A DNA stretch of 64,000 nt, taken from the NCBI GenBank assembly GCA_009773055.1, contig WOUW01000004.1:1-64000 (forward strand), read 5' to 3'. Numbering within the stretch: position 1 is the first letter of the stretch; each line of letters starts with the position of its first letter. The stretch is from Paracoccaceae bacterium (GTDB lineage: Bacteria > Pseudomonadota > Alphaproteobacteria > Rhodobacterales > Rhodobacteraceae). The notes below the pieces were generated by a model that did not search any database, had not been told where the DNA came from, and saw nothing but the letters and a program-made list of their open reading frames with translations. Of this stretch, positions 8,493 through 16,487 are shown one piece after another. The position numbers and the translations under genes were made by a program.

Positions 8493-9881
8493 TCACCTGT
8501 GCCAGCGGCTGAAACCGAAGCCCATGTAGTCGCGCGCATAGGCCTCGGCGGCCGCAGATTCCACAGTTTCATCCCAGACCGACAGCAGCGCGGTCTCTGC
8601 CGGGTCGGCGGTGAGGGCGGGGGGTGCCACACCCGTCTCGGCGGCAAGGGCGGCAAGGCCTTCAGCAAGGCGATCTTCGCGCAAAAGATGGTCGAGCGGC
8701 TGAAAGTTGGCGAAGCCCTGAACGAGCGCGGTCTGGCTGGCAAGACCCGGATCGACACGCGCGCCCGTCTGCCCGCCCACGGCCAGACGGCAGTAATTCA
8801 GGAAGATGCTGAAGGCTGCACGTTCGGCTTGGACGGTCGCAAAGGGCTCGCCCGGGGGCTGAAGCTCGGCCAGGAAACCGTTGATCAGGATGCGGCGCAG
8901 GTCCGGCGCTTCGCCCAGCACGATCTTGCGGCGAAAGGCGACATGGGCGCGCAGAAGCGGGTGGCGCAGCACGGTAAAGCTGCGGTGGCCGGGATGCTTG
9001 CGCTTCCACTGGCGCAGCGACTTCTGTTCGAAGCCTTCGGTAACGTCGCCCAGCGTGGTGAACCAGTCGCGGATCGCAGTTTCAGGACCAGTGCGGATCG
9101 GGAAAAACAGCAGACCCGCGTCCGAGGCGAGCGCGTTCGGCACTCCGGCTGCGCGACGCGGTTCAAAACTTGGGGTGCGGCCAAGGTTGAAGACATCGAC
9201 AGCGGCGATGGCCTCGGCCAGGGCCTCGGGGTTTTCAAGCTTGTCTTCCAGCGGGCCAGGGTTCTGCTTTTTCAGCGTGTCATCAAGGCTTTTCAGCCGA
9301 CCCTCGACCCCAAGAAAGGCGGCAAGGCCATTCATTACCTCAAGCGAGCCGAGGTCTTCGTAATCAAGGTAAAAGGCGGTCTGGCCGGTGGTTTGCAGCG
9401 ATTGCATCAGCAGAAGCTGGAAAGCCTGGAACTCACGCAGAAGGCCGACGAACTCCGGGACATCGAACCAGATCTTTGCGGTCTTCAGCCGCCGGGCATT
9501 GGTCAATTTCCACTGGTCGGTCGCCTGGGCGATCTTCCAACTGACATAGCTTTCCAGCGGATTGCGCGTCAGGATGATCTTGGCACAGGCGGGATCGGGC
9601 AGGACATCGTCCAGAATGCGCAGGTCGTGGTCGTGAAAGAAACGAAAGCCCGGAAGGCCGTCGGTTTCTTCGCGCAGCTTGTGCAGCAAAGGCCGTGGGT
9701 CGCGGTCCCGCTCTTCCATCGTGATGCCGAAAAGTTCGGTCCGGTCCTTCTTGCCAAGGATATAGCGGTTGAAGACCTCGCCATGGCTGTGAACGCCGGG
9801 CAGCGCGTTCAGGTTGGCTTCGAGGAGGTTCGAGCCGGTGCGCATTTCGGCGAAGACGACGAAGGCGGTGAAGCGGGGCAT
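8493..9881 (-). CDS. Tandem-domain sulfotransferase-like protein
   Basis: Likely transfers sulfate from PAPS to a sugar of a surface glycan. The 462-residue cytoplasmic protein holds two sulfotransferase-like halves. Half one (about 1-245) has a Stf0-type 5'-phosphosulfate loop FAEMRTGSNLL (10-20) and a 3'-phosphate-binding stretch LTRNPLESYVSW (104-115). Half two (about 255-462) repeats the layout with FPIRTGPETAI (260-270) and VLRHPLLRAHVAF (304-316). The ATG at 9881 is chosen because the preceding gene ends at 9883 and MPRFTAFVVFAEMRTGS is the natural N-terminus. It is the last of five co-directional genes (galU, GT2, GT2, GT14-like, this). Acceptor unknown; whether both halves are active is unknown. 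Confidence 0.75.
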   Translation of the reverse strand: MPRFTAFVVFAEMRTGSNLLEANLNALPGVHSHGEVFNRYILGKKDRTELFGITMEERDRDPRPLLHKLREETDGLPGFRFFHDHDLRILDDVLPDPACAKIILTRNPLESYVSWKIAQATDQWKLTNARRLKTAKIWFDVPEFVGLLREFQAFQLLLMQSLQTTGQTAFYLDYEDLGSLEVMNGLAAFLGVEGRLKSLDDTLKKQNPGPLEDKLENPEALAEAIAAVDVFNLGRTPSFEPRRAAGVPNALASDAGLLFFPIRTGPETAIRDWFTTLGDVTEGFEQKSLRQWKRKHPGHRSFTVLRHPLLRAHVAFRRKIVLGEAPDLRRILINGFLAELQPPGEPFATVQAERAAFSIFLNYCRLAVGGQTGARVDPGLASQTALVQGFANFQPLDHLLREDRLAEGLAALAAETGVAPPALTADPAETALLSVWDETVESAAAEAYARDYMGFGFSRWHR

Positions 9882-9882
9882 G

Positions 9883-11595
9883 CTAGCGGACGATCCGGGG
9901 CCGGGCGAAGGGCTGTTCGGGCTGGGCAAGCTCGGCGTCCGACGGGAAGTCGCCCATCAGGACCGGAGCCATGCCCTGATTGCGCAGATCCTGCAGGAAG
10001 CTGCCGAAGCCTGAAAGCGGCAGTAGCTGCGGCAGGTCGGTCGCCCGATGCGCGGCGCGCGGGTTCAAAAGGTCGACAAGCTGCTCTAAAGGTTCGGCAG
10101 GGTTCTCGATGAACTCGGTCAGCGACCAAAAGCGGACCCGCGCCTTTGCCTCGGGGCCGGTCAGTTCGGCGAGGAAATCGGATTCCACCTTTTGCAGCCG
10201 GGCGGCTGCGGGGCGGACCTCGGCAGCAGTGCGGCCCGATCGCCAGAGCGGCACGGCAAAGGCGCCGGTGATGGCGAAGATTGTGGCATTGGGGTCGCTG
10301 GCGATGAAGGGGGCGATGTCCTGTTCGTCGGTCGGGCCGAACTGGAAGCACTGCGTCTCGCCCCGGGTGTTCCAGATCAGGTTGGTCAGAAAGCTGCGCG
10401 GGTTGTAGTCGCGCAAGGTGGGGCTGTCGGAAAGCCCGCCCTTGAAGATGCTTTCTCCCCCGGCAAACTCCACGCGGTCGAACGCAAAGAGATGGCCGTG
10501 GACCCGGGCGTCGAGTGCACGCTCCAGCCAGGGGTGGAAGTCCCGGAAAAGGTCGGAAAAGCCTGAAAAGACGCCATAGGGCGCTGCGGACTGGGTGCCG
10601 CCCCGGGCACGGATCGGAAAGCGGCTTTGCATGTAAAGTCCGGGGCGTCCCTTGACGCGACGTTCGACCGCCTTGGCGAACAGCCGGTTGATCTTGCCGG
10701 GGCTCGGTTCCGAAGCCAGCGCGCGGTCGCCGTCCGGCGTCAGGAAGGTCCGGTAAAGGAGGTCGGCCTGCGGCCAGATCTTGCGGGCGACGAAGGCGTC
10801 TGTCTGCCTAAGAAGGTGCAGATGGTCGTCGTAAAACACATGCGGGCGACCCTGGTAGTCGAACTTCGACAGTGTCAGCGACCGGCTTTCGATGCGGCTT
10901 GAAACCTGCCGGACCAGGCTTTGGAAATAGCTTTCATCCGGAATCCAGACGCGACGGAAATAGCGGTCGATCCCGGGGCGGTCGGGGTGGGACAGGATAG
11001 CCTGAAGTGTGGGACGGGTCAGGCACCACCATTGGCTGCCCAGATGCGGGACAAGGCCCTCGGGCATTCGACGGCGAAAGCGCAGCGCGCGTTGCAGGGT
11101 GACGTAACCGTCGAACAGGCGGCGCTGGCGTTTCCAGGAAAACGGGAAGCGGAGGGTGAAGCGTTCCTCGTTCAGGCCGCCGACCGTCCAGCCGACATCA
11201 GCGGTAGTGACGCTTTCGATGAAATCGGTGTCGGGATGATTGGCAAGCTGTGCCTGCAAGGCACCGACCGGTCGGATCGGCAGGCAAGAGCCGGAGGCGA
11301 GGAAGACATGGGTGACCTGCGGAAATTCGGCCAGCATCACAGCGCAGGCGTCAAGCGTGGCCTGCACGATGCCGAAGCTGCCCCATTCGCAGGGCGAGCG
11401 GGGCGAAAAGCGGATGTCGGGCAGGTCGTGGAGCGCGGTCTGCAGGCCGTCGAACTGATCCTGCGGCGTCTTGGCATCGACGTGGATCACCACTGGGCAG
11501 CCGTGCATCGCCCAGTGTCGGGCCAGTTGGGCAGCGCGGTCCAGTGCCGCGTGGCACAGCATGACCACACCCATCCTGTGGTTCGGGGGGGTCAC
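9883..11595 (-). CDS. GT14-like (Core-2/I-branching type) glycosyltransferase with large C-terminal domain
   Basis: Resembles bacterial members of the Core-2/I-branching family, which add a branching sugar. The 570-residue protein has an N-terminal catalytic region (about 8-320): VVMLCHAALDRAAQ, CPVVIHVDAKTP, VFLASGSCLPIRP, GSQWWCLTR and IPDESYFQSLV are in family order. The remaining 250 residues resemble the extra domain seen in Rhodobacteraceae homologues (DUF5928-like, from memory); its function is unknown. The GTG at 11595 is preferred: AAAGGA lies 9 nt upstream, and it overlaps (GTGA) the ancestral stop of the preceding GT2 gene. An ATG at 11574 is the alternative. The donor sugar cannot be inferred. 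Confidence 0.7.
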   Translation of the reverse strand: MTPPNHRMGVVMLCHAALDRAAQLARHWAMHGCPVVIHVDAKTPQDQFDGLQTALHDLPDIRFSPRSPCEWGSFGIVQATLDACAVMLAEFPQVTHVFLASGSCLPIRPVGALQAQLANHPDTDFIESVTTADVGWTVGGLNEERFTLRFPFSWKRQRRLFDGYVTLQRALRFRRRMPEGLVPHLGSQWWCLTRPTLQAILSHPDRPGIDRYFRRVWIPDESYFQSLVRQVSSRIESRSLTLSKFDYQGRPHVFYDDHLHLLRQTDAFVARKIWPQADLLYRTFLTPDGDRALASEPSPGKINRLFAKAVERRVKGRPGLYMQSRFPIRARGGTQSAAPYGVFSGFSDLFRDFHPWLERALDARVHGHLFAFDRVEFAGGESIFKGGLSDSPTLRDYNPRSFLTNLIWNTRGETQCFQFGPTDEQDIAPFIASDPNATIFAITGAFAVPLWRSGRTAAEVRPAAARLQKVESDFLAELTGPEAKARVRFWSLTEFIENPAEPLEQLVDLLNPRAAHRATDLPQLLPLSGFGSFLQDLRNQGMAPVLMGDFPSDAELAQPEQPFARPRIVR

Positions 11596-11639
11596 GCCCA
11601 GTTTCCTTTCGACATCAGGCCCAGCACCTCCAGTTGGCG

Positions 11640-12602
11640 CTAGTTGACATACTTCTCGCTCCAATTGCACCAGAGATCGCGTTCGCGGGCGATCCCCTCG
11701 CGATAGGCGCGGTATTCCTCGCTTTGGGCGTAGTGCTGGCCGCGCGCCAGTTCCTCGGCGGCCTTGGCTGCGAAGGTGTCTAGGAACTTGGCATGGAGAA
11801 GGACGCCAGAGGGTTTCTCGCCGCCCTGGTCGTCGTAGGTCAGGTTCAGCGTCCGGGGCAGCATCATGTGGGTGGACGAAACATAGGCGTAGGACCGGTG
11901 CCACTTCACAAGCGGCGTCTTGTTCATCGCTGGGGCGTGTTTCGGGCGATCCGAAAAGAACAGCCGCGCACGGGGACCACCCTGGATCCAGATGTTGCGA
12001 TACGTGGCGTTGCGCGACAGGACGTAGTTGCCGCTGTCGAAATACTGCGCGATTTCAAAAGGATTCTGCCCTTCGCGGTAGGGCTGTTCATGCATCGCCC
12101 CCTTGGGATACATGTCCAGCATCATCGCGGAAAAGCTGGGGGTTTCGGCGCTGTCCAGCCAGTCGGTCAGCGCGCGCAGGGGCCGGGTTTCGCAGAACGG
12201 GTAGACCAGGAATTCGTCCACGTCGACCGTAAGGCACCAGCGGCCATCGCCATGGCTGCGCAGAAGGTGCATCAGCCAGTCCATGCCAAAGCGCGACCGC
12301 TTGTAGCTGTGCTGCGTGGTCCAGACCGACACATCCGGCTGTTCGGCCAGATATTCGCGGGTGCCATCATCCGAGCCGTTGTCGACGATCAGGAAGTGGT
12401 CGATCCCGAGACGGCGGTAATAGGTCAGGAAATACGGGAGCCGCACCCGTTCGTTCCGCATGGTCGAAAAGAGGAGGATCGGCCGGGCAGACAGGCCCGC
12501 CATGCGGTCAGCAACCGGGGTAAGCTGGCGGCCTCGACGCCAGGCGCGGGCCAGGAGATATTTGCGCCGGGTGCGCAGGCGGACCAGCGAGATCAGGCCC
12601 AT
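11640..12602 (-). CDS. Family 2-like glycosyltransferase, C-terminally truncated by an in-frame TAG
   Basis: A GT-A fold transferase of the Glyco_tranf_2_4 type: residues 40-120 contain LLFSTMRNERVRLPYFLTYY, HFLIVDNGSDDGT and CLTVDVDEFLVYPF (the DxD-like DVDE metal site). It is a close tandem paralogue of the next gene upstream. It stops at TAG (11642-11640) after SEKYVN, but the frame continues RQLEVLGLMSKGNWA before TGA at 11592-11594. The paralogue ends in RQMEALGLMSRGGWI and has Trp where the TAG lies. A TGG to TAG change has therefore probably removed 16 residues. The catalytic domain is intact, so activity may be retained. Confidence 0.8.
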   Translation of the reverse strand: MGLISLVRLRTRRKYLLARAWRRGRQLTPVADRMAGLSARPILLFSTMRNERVRLPYFLTYYRRLGIDHFLIVDNGSDDGTREYLAEQPDVSVWTTQHSYKRSRFGMDWLMHLLRSHGDGRWCLTVDVDEFLVYPFCETRPLRALTDWLDSAETPSFSAMMLDMYPKGAMHEQPYREGQNPFEIAQYFDSGNYVLSRNATYRNIWIQGGPRARLFFSDRPKHAPAMNKTPLVKWHRSYAYVSSTHMMLPRTLNLTYDDQGGEKPSGVLLHAKFLDTFAAKAAEELARGQHYAQSEEYRAYREGIARERDLWCNWSEKYVN

Positions 12603-12615
12603 ATGTCACGCCCCG

Positions 12616-13722
12616 TCATATCCAGCCGCCCCGCGACATCAGGCCCAGCGCCTCCATCTGCCGCCAGCCGGTGTAGCGGGTCGACGCTGCCCAGTGCAAG
12701 ACTGGGTCGGCGGTCAGCCGGTCAAAGTAGGCAGCGTATTGGGCCGCGTCGGCAAAATGCTCGCCGCGCTGCTTTTCTTCGGCGGACCGGTCGGTGATCC
12801 CGGGCAGAAACTTGGTGTGCAAAAGGACGCCCGAGGTCAGCTCTCCCCCATCGGTCGCGTAGACTTGGTTCAGGCGCGGCGGCAGCAGGCTGTGCATCGA
12901 GTTTACATAGGCATGTCGCCAATGCCAGCGGACAAGGGGTGTCTTGTTCAGCGTCGGGGCGCGGCGCGGGGCGTCAGCGAAAAAGGCGCGGGCGCGGGCC
13001 CCGCCCTGAACCCACAGGTTCCGCATCCGGGGCTGGACCTGAACCTGGTAGTTGCCAGGGTCGAAGTATGCCAGGTGCCGGATCGGGTCGTCGTCTGGGC
13101 CCGGCGCGCCCTGCGACACCGGACCTTCGGGATACATGTCCACCGTCAGCGCGCCGAAACTGTCCCGGCCCTGCACCTCAAGCCAGCCGGTCAGGGCTTG
13201 CAAGGGGCGGGTCTGACAGTAGGGGTAGACCAGAAGTTCGTCGGCATCCAGCGTCAGGCACCAGTGGCCATGCCCGTGCCGCATCTGAAGCCAGGTCAGC
13301 CAGTCCATCCCGAAGCGCGAGGCCTTGTAGCTGGCCCCGGTCTGCCAAAGCGAGACGTCTGACTGGTCCGATAGCAGGCGGTCCGAGCCATCGGTGCTGG
13401 CATTGTCCACCACTAGAAAATGCTTCACGCCCAATGCGCGATGATGGCGCAGAAAGTGCGGTAGACGGTGGGCCTCGTTCCGGATGCACAGAAAGCAAAG
13501 CACATCGCCGGGGGCGATCTGCGCGGTCCGGTCGATCACCGGGGTCAGCTCGCGTCGGCTGCGCAGGGCGCGCAGCAAAAGCTGCTGCCGACGCGCCCGC
13601 AACTTAAGTGCAAGCAGTGCGCCGGTCAGGCCTTTCGGCCAATCCTCCAACTCGCCGATTGCGCTGGCATGGGGCAGGCCCCCGGGGAACGCACCGCGTG
13701 TGGTCGCACCCCGGGAAGCCAA
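12616..13722 (-). CDS. Family 2-like glycosyltransferase (tandem paralogue)
   Basis: Same family as the following gene, with LCFLCIRNEAHRLPHFLRHH, HFLVVDNASTDGSD, and CLTLDADELLVYPYC carrying the DADE metal-binding motif, then NKTPLVRWHWRHAYVNS near residue 270. It likely adds a sugar to the same glycan in the cytoplasm. The open frame begins at TTG 13722, 2 nt after the galU stop, giving 368 residues. The first 25-30 residues have no counterpart in the paralogue, and a TTG at 13650 would match it better, so the start is uncertain. No membrane segment is evident. Spacing of 2 and 13 nt to its neighbours indicates one transcript. Confidence 0.78.
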   Translation of the reverse strand: MASRGATTRGAFPGGLPHASAIGELEDWPKGLTGALLALKLRARRQQLLLRALRSRRELTPVIDRTAQIAPGDVLCFLCIRNEAHRLPHFLRHHRALGVKHFLVVDNASTDGSDRLLSDQSDVSLWQTGASYKASRFGMDWLTWLQMRHGHGHWCLTLDADELLVYPYCQTRPLQALTGWLEVQGRDSFGALTVDMYPEGPVSQGAPGPDDDPIRHLAYFDPGNYQVQVQPRMRNLWVQGGARARAFFADAPRRAPTLNKTPLVRWHWRHAYVNSMHSLLPPRLNQVYATDGGELTSGVLLHTKFLPGITDRSAEEKQRGEHFADAAQYAAYFDRLTADPVLHWAASTRYTGWRQMEALGLMSRGGWI

Positions 13723-13724
13723 GC

Positions 13725-14621
13725 CTACTGCGCGGCCTTCTGCATTGCGGTAAGCTCGTTCAGGAAGCTTGCAAACTCTTCGCCGAACTCGGGTCGCGAC
13801 AGGCCAAAGGCCACAGTGGCCTGCAGAAAGCCGATCTTCGAGCCGCAGTCATAGCGCTGGCCCTGGAAGCGCATGCCGAAAACGCCGCCCTTCTTCTTGG
13901 TTTCCTGCGCGATCGCGTCGGTCAGCTGGATCTCGCCACCTGCGCCCTGCTTGATCTTGTTGAGGTTGGTCAGAACCTGCGGCGTAAGGATGTAACGGCC
14001 GATGACGGCGAGGTTCGACGGCGCATCGCCAGCTTTCGGCTTTTCCACCATACCCTTGACCTTGACGATCCGGCCATTGTCCTCGGCGACATCGAGGATG
14101 CCGTAGCTCGAGGTCCGCTTCGGCGCGACTTCCATCGCTGCAACCATGCAGCCACCGGTTTCGGCATGCGCCTCGACCATCTGCTGCAGGCAAGGCTTGT
14201 CGGCTGCGATCACGTCGTCGGGCAGAAGGACGGCGAAAGGCTCATCTCCGATCAGGCGGCGGGCGCACCAGACAGCATGGCCCAGGCCCATCGGGCGGTT
14301 CTGCCGGACGTAGGCGATGGCGCCACTGTCCATGTTGGTGTCCTTCAGGATGTCCAGCAGGTCAGTCTTGTTCTTGCGCCGCAGCTCGGCTTCCAGTTCA
14401 GGGGCGTAGTCGAAGTAGTCCTCCAGCGCGGATTTCCCGCGCGAGGTCACGAAGATGAATTCCTTGATCCCGGCAGAGCGGGCCTCGTCGATCGCATACT
14501 GGATCAACGGTCGGTCGACGAGAGTCATGATCTCTTTCGGGATCGACTTGGTCGCCGGCAGGAACCGCGTGCCAAGGCCGGCAACCGGAAATACCGCCTT
14601 GGTGATCTTCTTGGTCTTCAT
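13725..14621 (-). CDS. galU: UTP-glucose-1-phosphate uridylyltransferase
   Basis: Makes UDP-glucose from UTP and glucose 1-phosphate. The 298-residue protein has the nucleotidyl-transferase start AVFPVAGLGTRFLPATKSIP with the catalytic G-x-G-T-R and K, EIMTLVDRPLIQYAIDEA, and EKPKAGDAPSNLAVIGRYIL. Length and sequence match bacterial GalU. AGGA lies 7 nt before the ATG. It is the first gene of the five-gene glycosyl/sulfotransferase unit and may supply its UDP-glucose, though UDP-glucose also has general uses. Confidence 0.95.
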   Translation of the reverse strand: MKTKKITKAVFPVAGLGTRFLPATKSIPKEIMTLVDRPLIQYAIDEARSAGIKEFIFVTSRGKSALEDYFDYAPELEAELRRKNKTDLLDILKDTNMDSGAIAYVRQNRPMGLGHAVWCARRLIGDEPFAVLLPDDVIAADKPCLQQMVEAHAETGGCMVAAMEVAPKRTSSYGILDVAEDNGRIVKVKGMVEKPKAGDAPSNLAVIGRYILTPQVLTNLNKIKQGAGGEIQLTDAIAQETKKKGGVFGMRFQGQRYDCGSKIGFLQATVAFGLSRPEFGEEFASFLNELTAMQKAAQ

Positions 14622-14759
14622 GAGTGTGTCCTAACCACGTCTGGTCTACTGGTAATGTTTCAGGCTCAAATCAGGTGGCAGTCGATTCTGACTTTAAGCG
14701 GGCAGTGCCGCGGCAATATTCGTAAACTGCACCAGTCATCTGGCATTCGCACCAAAAAA

Positions 14760-14780
14760 CGACAATTCAGCGACAATCAG
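14760..14780. repeat. Tandem CGACAAT-CAG repeat upstream of galU
   Basis: CGACAATTCAG is followed immediately by CGACAATCAG, two copies differing by one T. They sit in the 176-nt gap between kdsB and galU, about 140 nt before the galU start, where the galU-operon promoter should be. A regulator site is possible; two copies in one place are weak evidence. Confidence 0.3.
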
Positions 14781-14797
14781 CTGCCGTTTGCCGGGGT

Positions 14798-15592
14798 TCA
14801 AGCAGTCGTCCCTGCCGCGAGCATGGCCTCGATGATTGGAACGTCGCTGGGGTTATTTAGTTCCCAGAACTGGCGGCCCTTGGCATGCACCTCGACACAC
14901 AGGACATTGCGACCGTTTTCCAGAAACCGCAACTGCTCCAGCCCTTCCAGAGTTTCAAGGGCCCCGATGGGCCAGGCAGGGTAGGCGGCAAGGGCTGCAG
15001 GGCGATAGGCGTAGACGCCGACATGGTGAAACACGGGCGTCGGTTCCTCCGGCGCGAAGTCGCGCCCAAGGAAGGGAATGACTTCCTTGGAGAAGTAAAG
15101 CGCGCGACCGCCTTTGCCGAAGACGGCCGTTGTGCCGCCGACGCGGCCTGCGCGGCGGTCGGCAAGAAAGCCCGCGACGGCGCGGCCATCGCAGCGCAGG
15201 ACCGGGGTGGCGATATCGGCCTGGGGGTCCTGCATCAGACCGGCGACGAGGTGCTCCACAAACCATGCGGGGGTCAGGGGCGCATCGCCTTGCAGGTTCA
15301 CGATGACATCGAAGCCGGGAAGCTTGGTCGCCACTTCGGCGCAGCGTTCGGTTCCGTTGCGGGCATCAGAGGAGGTCATCACCACCTCGGCCCCGAAATC
15401 ACCGGCATGGTCGGCGATGCGGTCATCGTCGGTCGCTACGACGACGCGGTCGATGCCGCCGACAGCGATTGCCGCCTCCCAACTGCGGCGGATCAGGGTC
15501 TTTTCGCCGTCCGGGCCGCGCAGGGTGACCAGCGGCTTGCCCGGATAGCGGGTCGAGGCATAGCGGGCGGGAATGGCGATGAGGGTCTTCAT
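14798..15592 (-). CDS. kdsB: 3-deoxy-manno-octulosonate cytidylyltransferase
   Basis: Activates Kdo as CMP-Kdo for LPS or capsule. The 264-residue protein begins MKTLIAIPARYASTRYPGKPL, the CTP-binding signature, followed by VVVATDDDRI, MTSSDARNGTERCAE, VNLQGDAPLT and FHHVGVYAYR. It is slightly longer than E. coli KdsB (about 250). The ATG at 15592 overlaps the cysQ stop by 4 nt (ATGA), so the two are coupled. With kdsD at 4.3 kb this is the second Kdo gene in the window. Confidence 0.9.
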   Translation of the reverse strand: MKTLIAIPARYASTRYPGKPLVTLRGPDGEKTLIRRSWEAAIAVGGIDRVVVATDDDRIADHAGDFGAEVVMTSSDARNGTERCAEVATKLPGFDVIVNLQGDAPLTPAWFVEHLVAGLMQDPQADIATPVLRCDGRAVAGFLADRRAGRVGGTTAVFGKGGRALYFSKEVIPFLGRDFAPEEPTPVFHHVGVYAYRPAALAAYPAWPIGALETLEGLEQLRFLENGRNVLCVEVHAKGRQFWELNNPSDVPIIEAMLAAGTTA

Positions 15593-16377
15593 TTCAGCAC
15601 CACCCCGGGGGCGAAGGCGATGAAGAACGGATTGTCCCAACCGGGCTTGCCGTAGGTCAGCGGCGTATGGTCGTCAAAGCGGACGACCTGGCCTCCCGCT
15701 CCGCGCAGCACCGCGTCACCGGCGGCAGTGTCCCATTCCATCGTGCGCCCGAGGCGCGGGTAAAGGTCGGCCTCGCCCGTCGCCACCAGGCAGAACTTCA
15801 GGCTCGATCCCGCGCTGGTCATGTCGCGGACGCCGTAGCGGCTGATATAGTCGTCGGTCGCCTGATCGCGGTGGGACTTTGATGCCACGACCATAAGCGC
15901 TGCATTGTCGGGAGTGGCGACCGTGAGGGCGGACAGGGCCCCGGGCTCGGTGCCGAAGGGTCCGGTCTCCTCGACCGACTGGCCGGTGGGAAGCGTGTAG
16001 AACAGGCGACCCTTGGCGGGGGCGTAGACGACGCCCAGCGTGGGGATGCCATCTTGCACATAGGCAATGTTCACGGTGAAATCGCCGCGGCGCTGGATGA
16101 ACTCCTTGGTGCCGTCCAGGGGATCGACGATGAAGAATGTCGACGCGGACTGCGCATGCGATTCTGCCTGTTCTTCGGTGATCAGCGGAACATCGGGGAA
16201 CGCCGCCCGCAAGCCCGCCGAGATCACTGCATCGGCGGCTTCGTCTGCCTCGGTCACCGGCGAGGCATCGCCTTTGGCCCGGACTTCGAAATCGGGGCCT
16301 TGGTAGACCCGCATGATCCGGTCGCCCGCTTCCAGCGCCAGGCGACGGAAAAGCGGCATCACTTCTGCAAAATCCAT
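15589..16377 (-). CDS. cysQ: 3'(2'),5'-bisphosphate nucleotidase CysQ
   Basis: Hydrolyses PAP (3'-phosphoadenosine 5'-phosphate), the by-product of PAPS-dependent sulfation or sulfate assimilation. The 262-residue inositol-monophosphatase-family protein has the Mg sites ITEE (near residue 67), FIVDPLDGTKEFIQRRGDFT (motif A, DPxDGT) and the C-terminal WDTAAGDAVL motif. It forms a two-gene unit with kdsB and lies beside the operon that ends in a sulfotransferase-like gene, so removal of PAP from glycan sulfation is a reasonable role in addition to housekeeping. Confidence 0.92.
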   Translation of the reverse strand: MDFAEVMPLFRRLALEAGDRIMRVYQGPDFEVRAKGDASPVTEADEAADAVISAGLRAAFPDVPLITEEQAESHAQSASTFFIVDPLDGTKEFIQRRGDFTVNIAYVQDGIPTLGVVYAPAKGRLFYTLPTGQSVEETGPFGTEPGALSALTVATPDNAALMVVASKSHRDQATDDYISRYGVRDMTSAGSSLKFCLVATGEADLYPRLGRTMEWDTAAGDAVLRGAGGQVVRFDDHTPLTYGKPGWDNPFFIAFAPGVVLK

Positions 16378-16394
16378 TCCGGCCCCCGCGGCGA

Positions 16395-16423
16395 TTGATC
16401 ATCGGTTCGCGCGCCCTTATCCT
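16395..16423 (+). promoter_or_regulatory. Candidate promoter for the ABC permease gene
   Basis: TTGATC (16395-16400), 17 nt, TATCCT (16418-16423): a good housekeeping-type pair in the divergent gap between cysQ and the permease gene. It implies a leader of about 58 nt ending in the strong AAGGAAGG Shine-Dalgarno. Confidence 0.5.
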
Positions 16424-16487
16424 TTGTCGTCAACGGAACGGCAAGATTTCCTGTTGCACACTGCCGCACCTGACCAAGGAAGGCCCG

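Noticed and set aside
14622-14797. CtrA sites (TTAA-N7-TTAA) before galU
   Set aside because: Only single TTAA half-sites are present; spacing does not fit.
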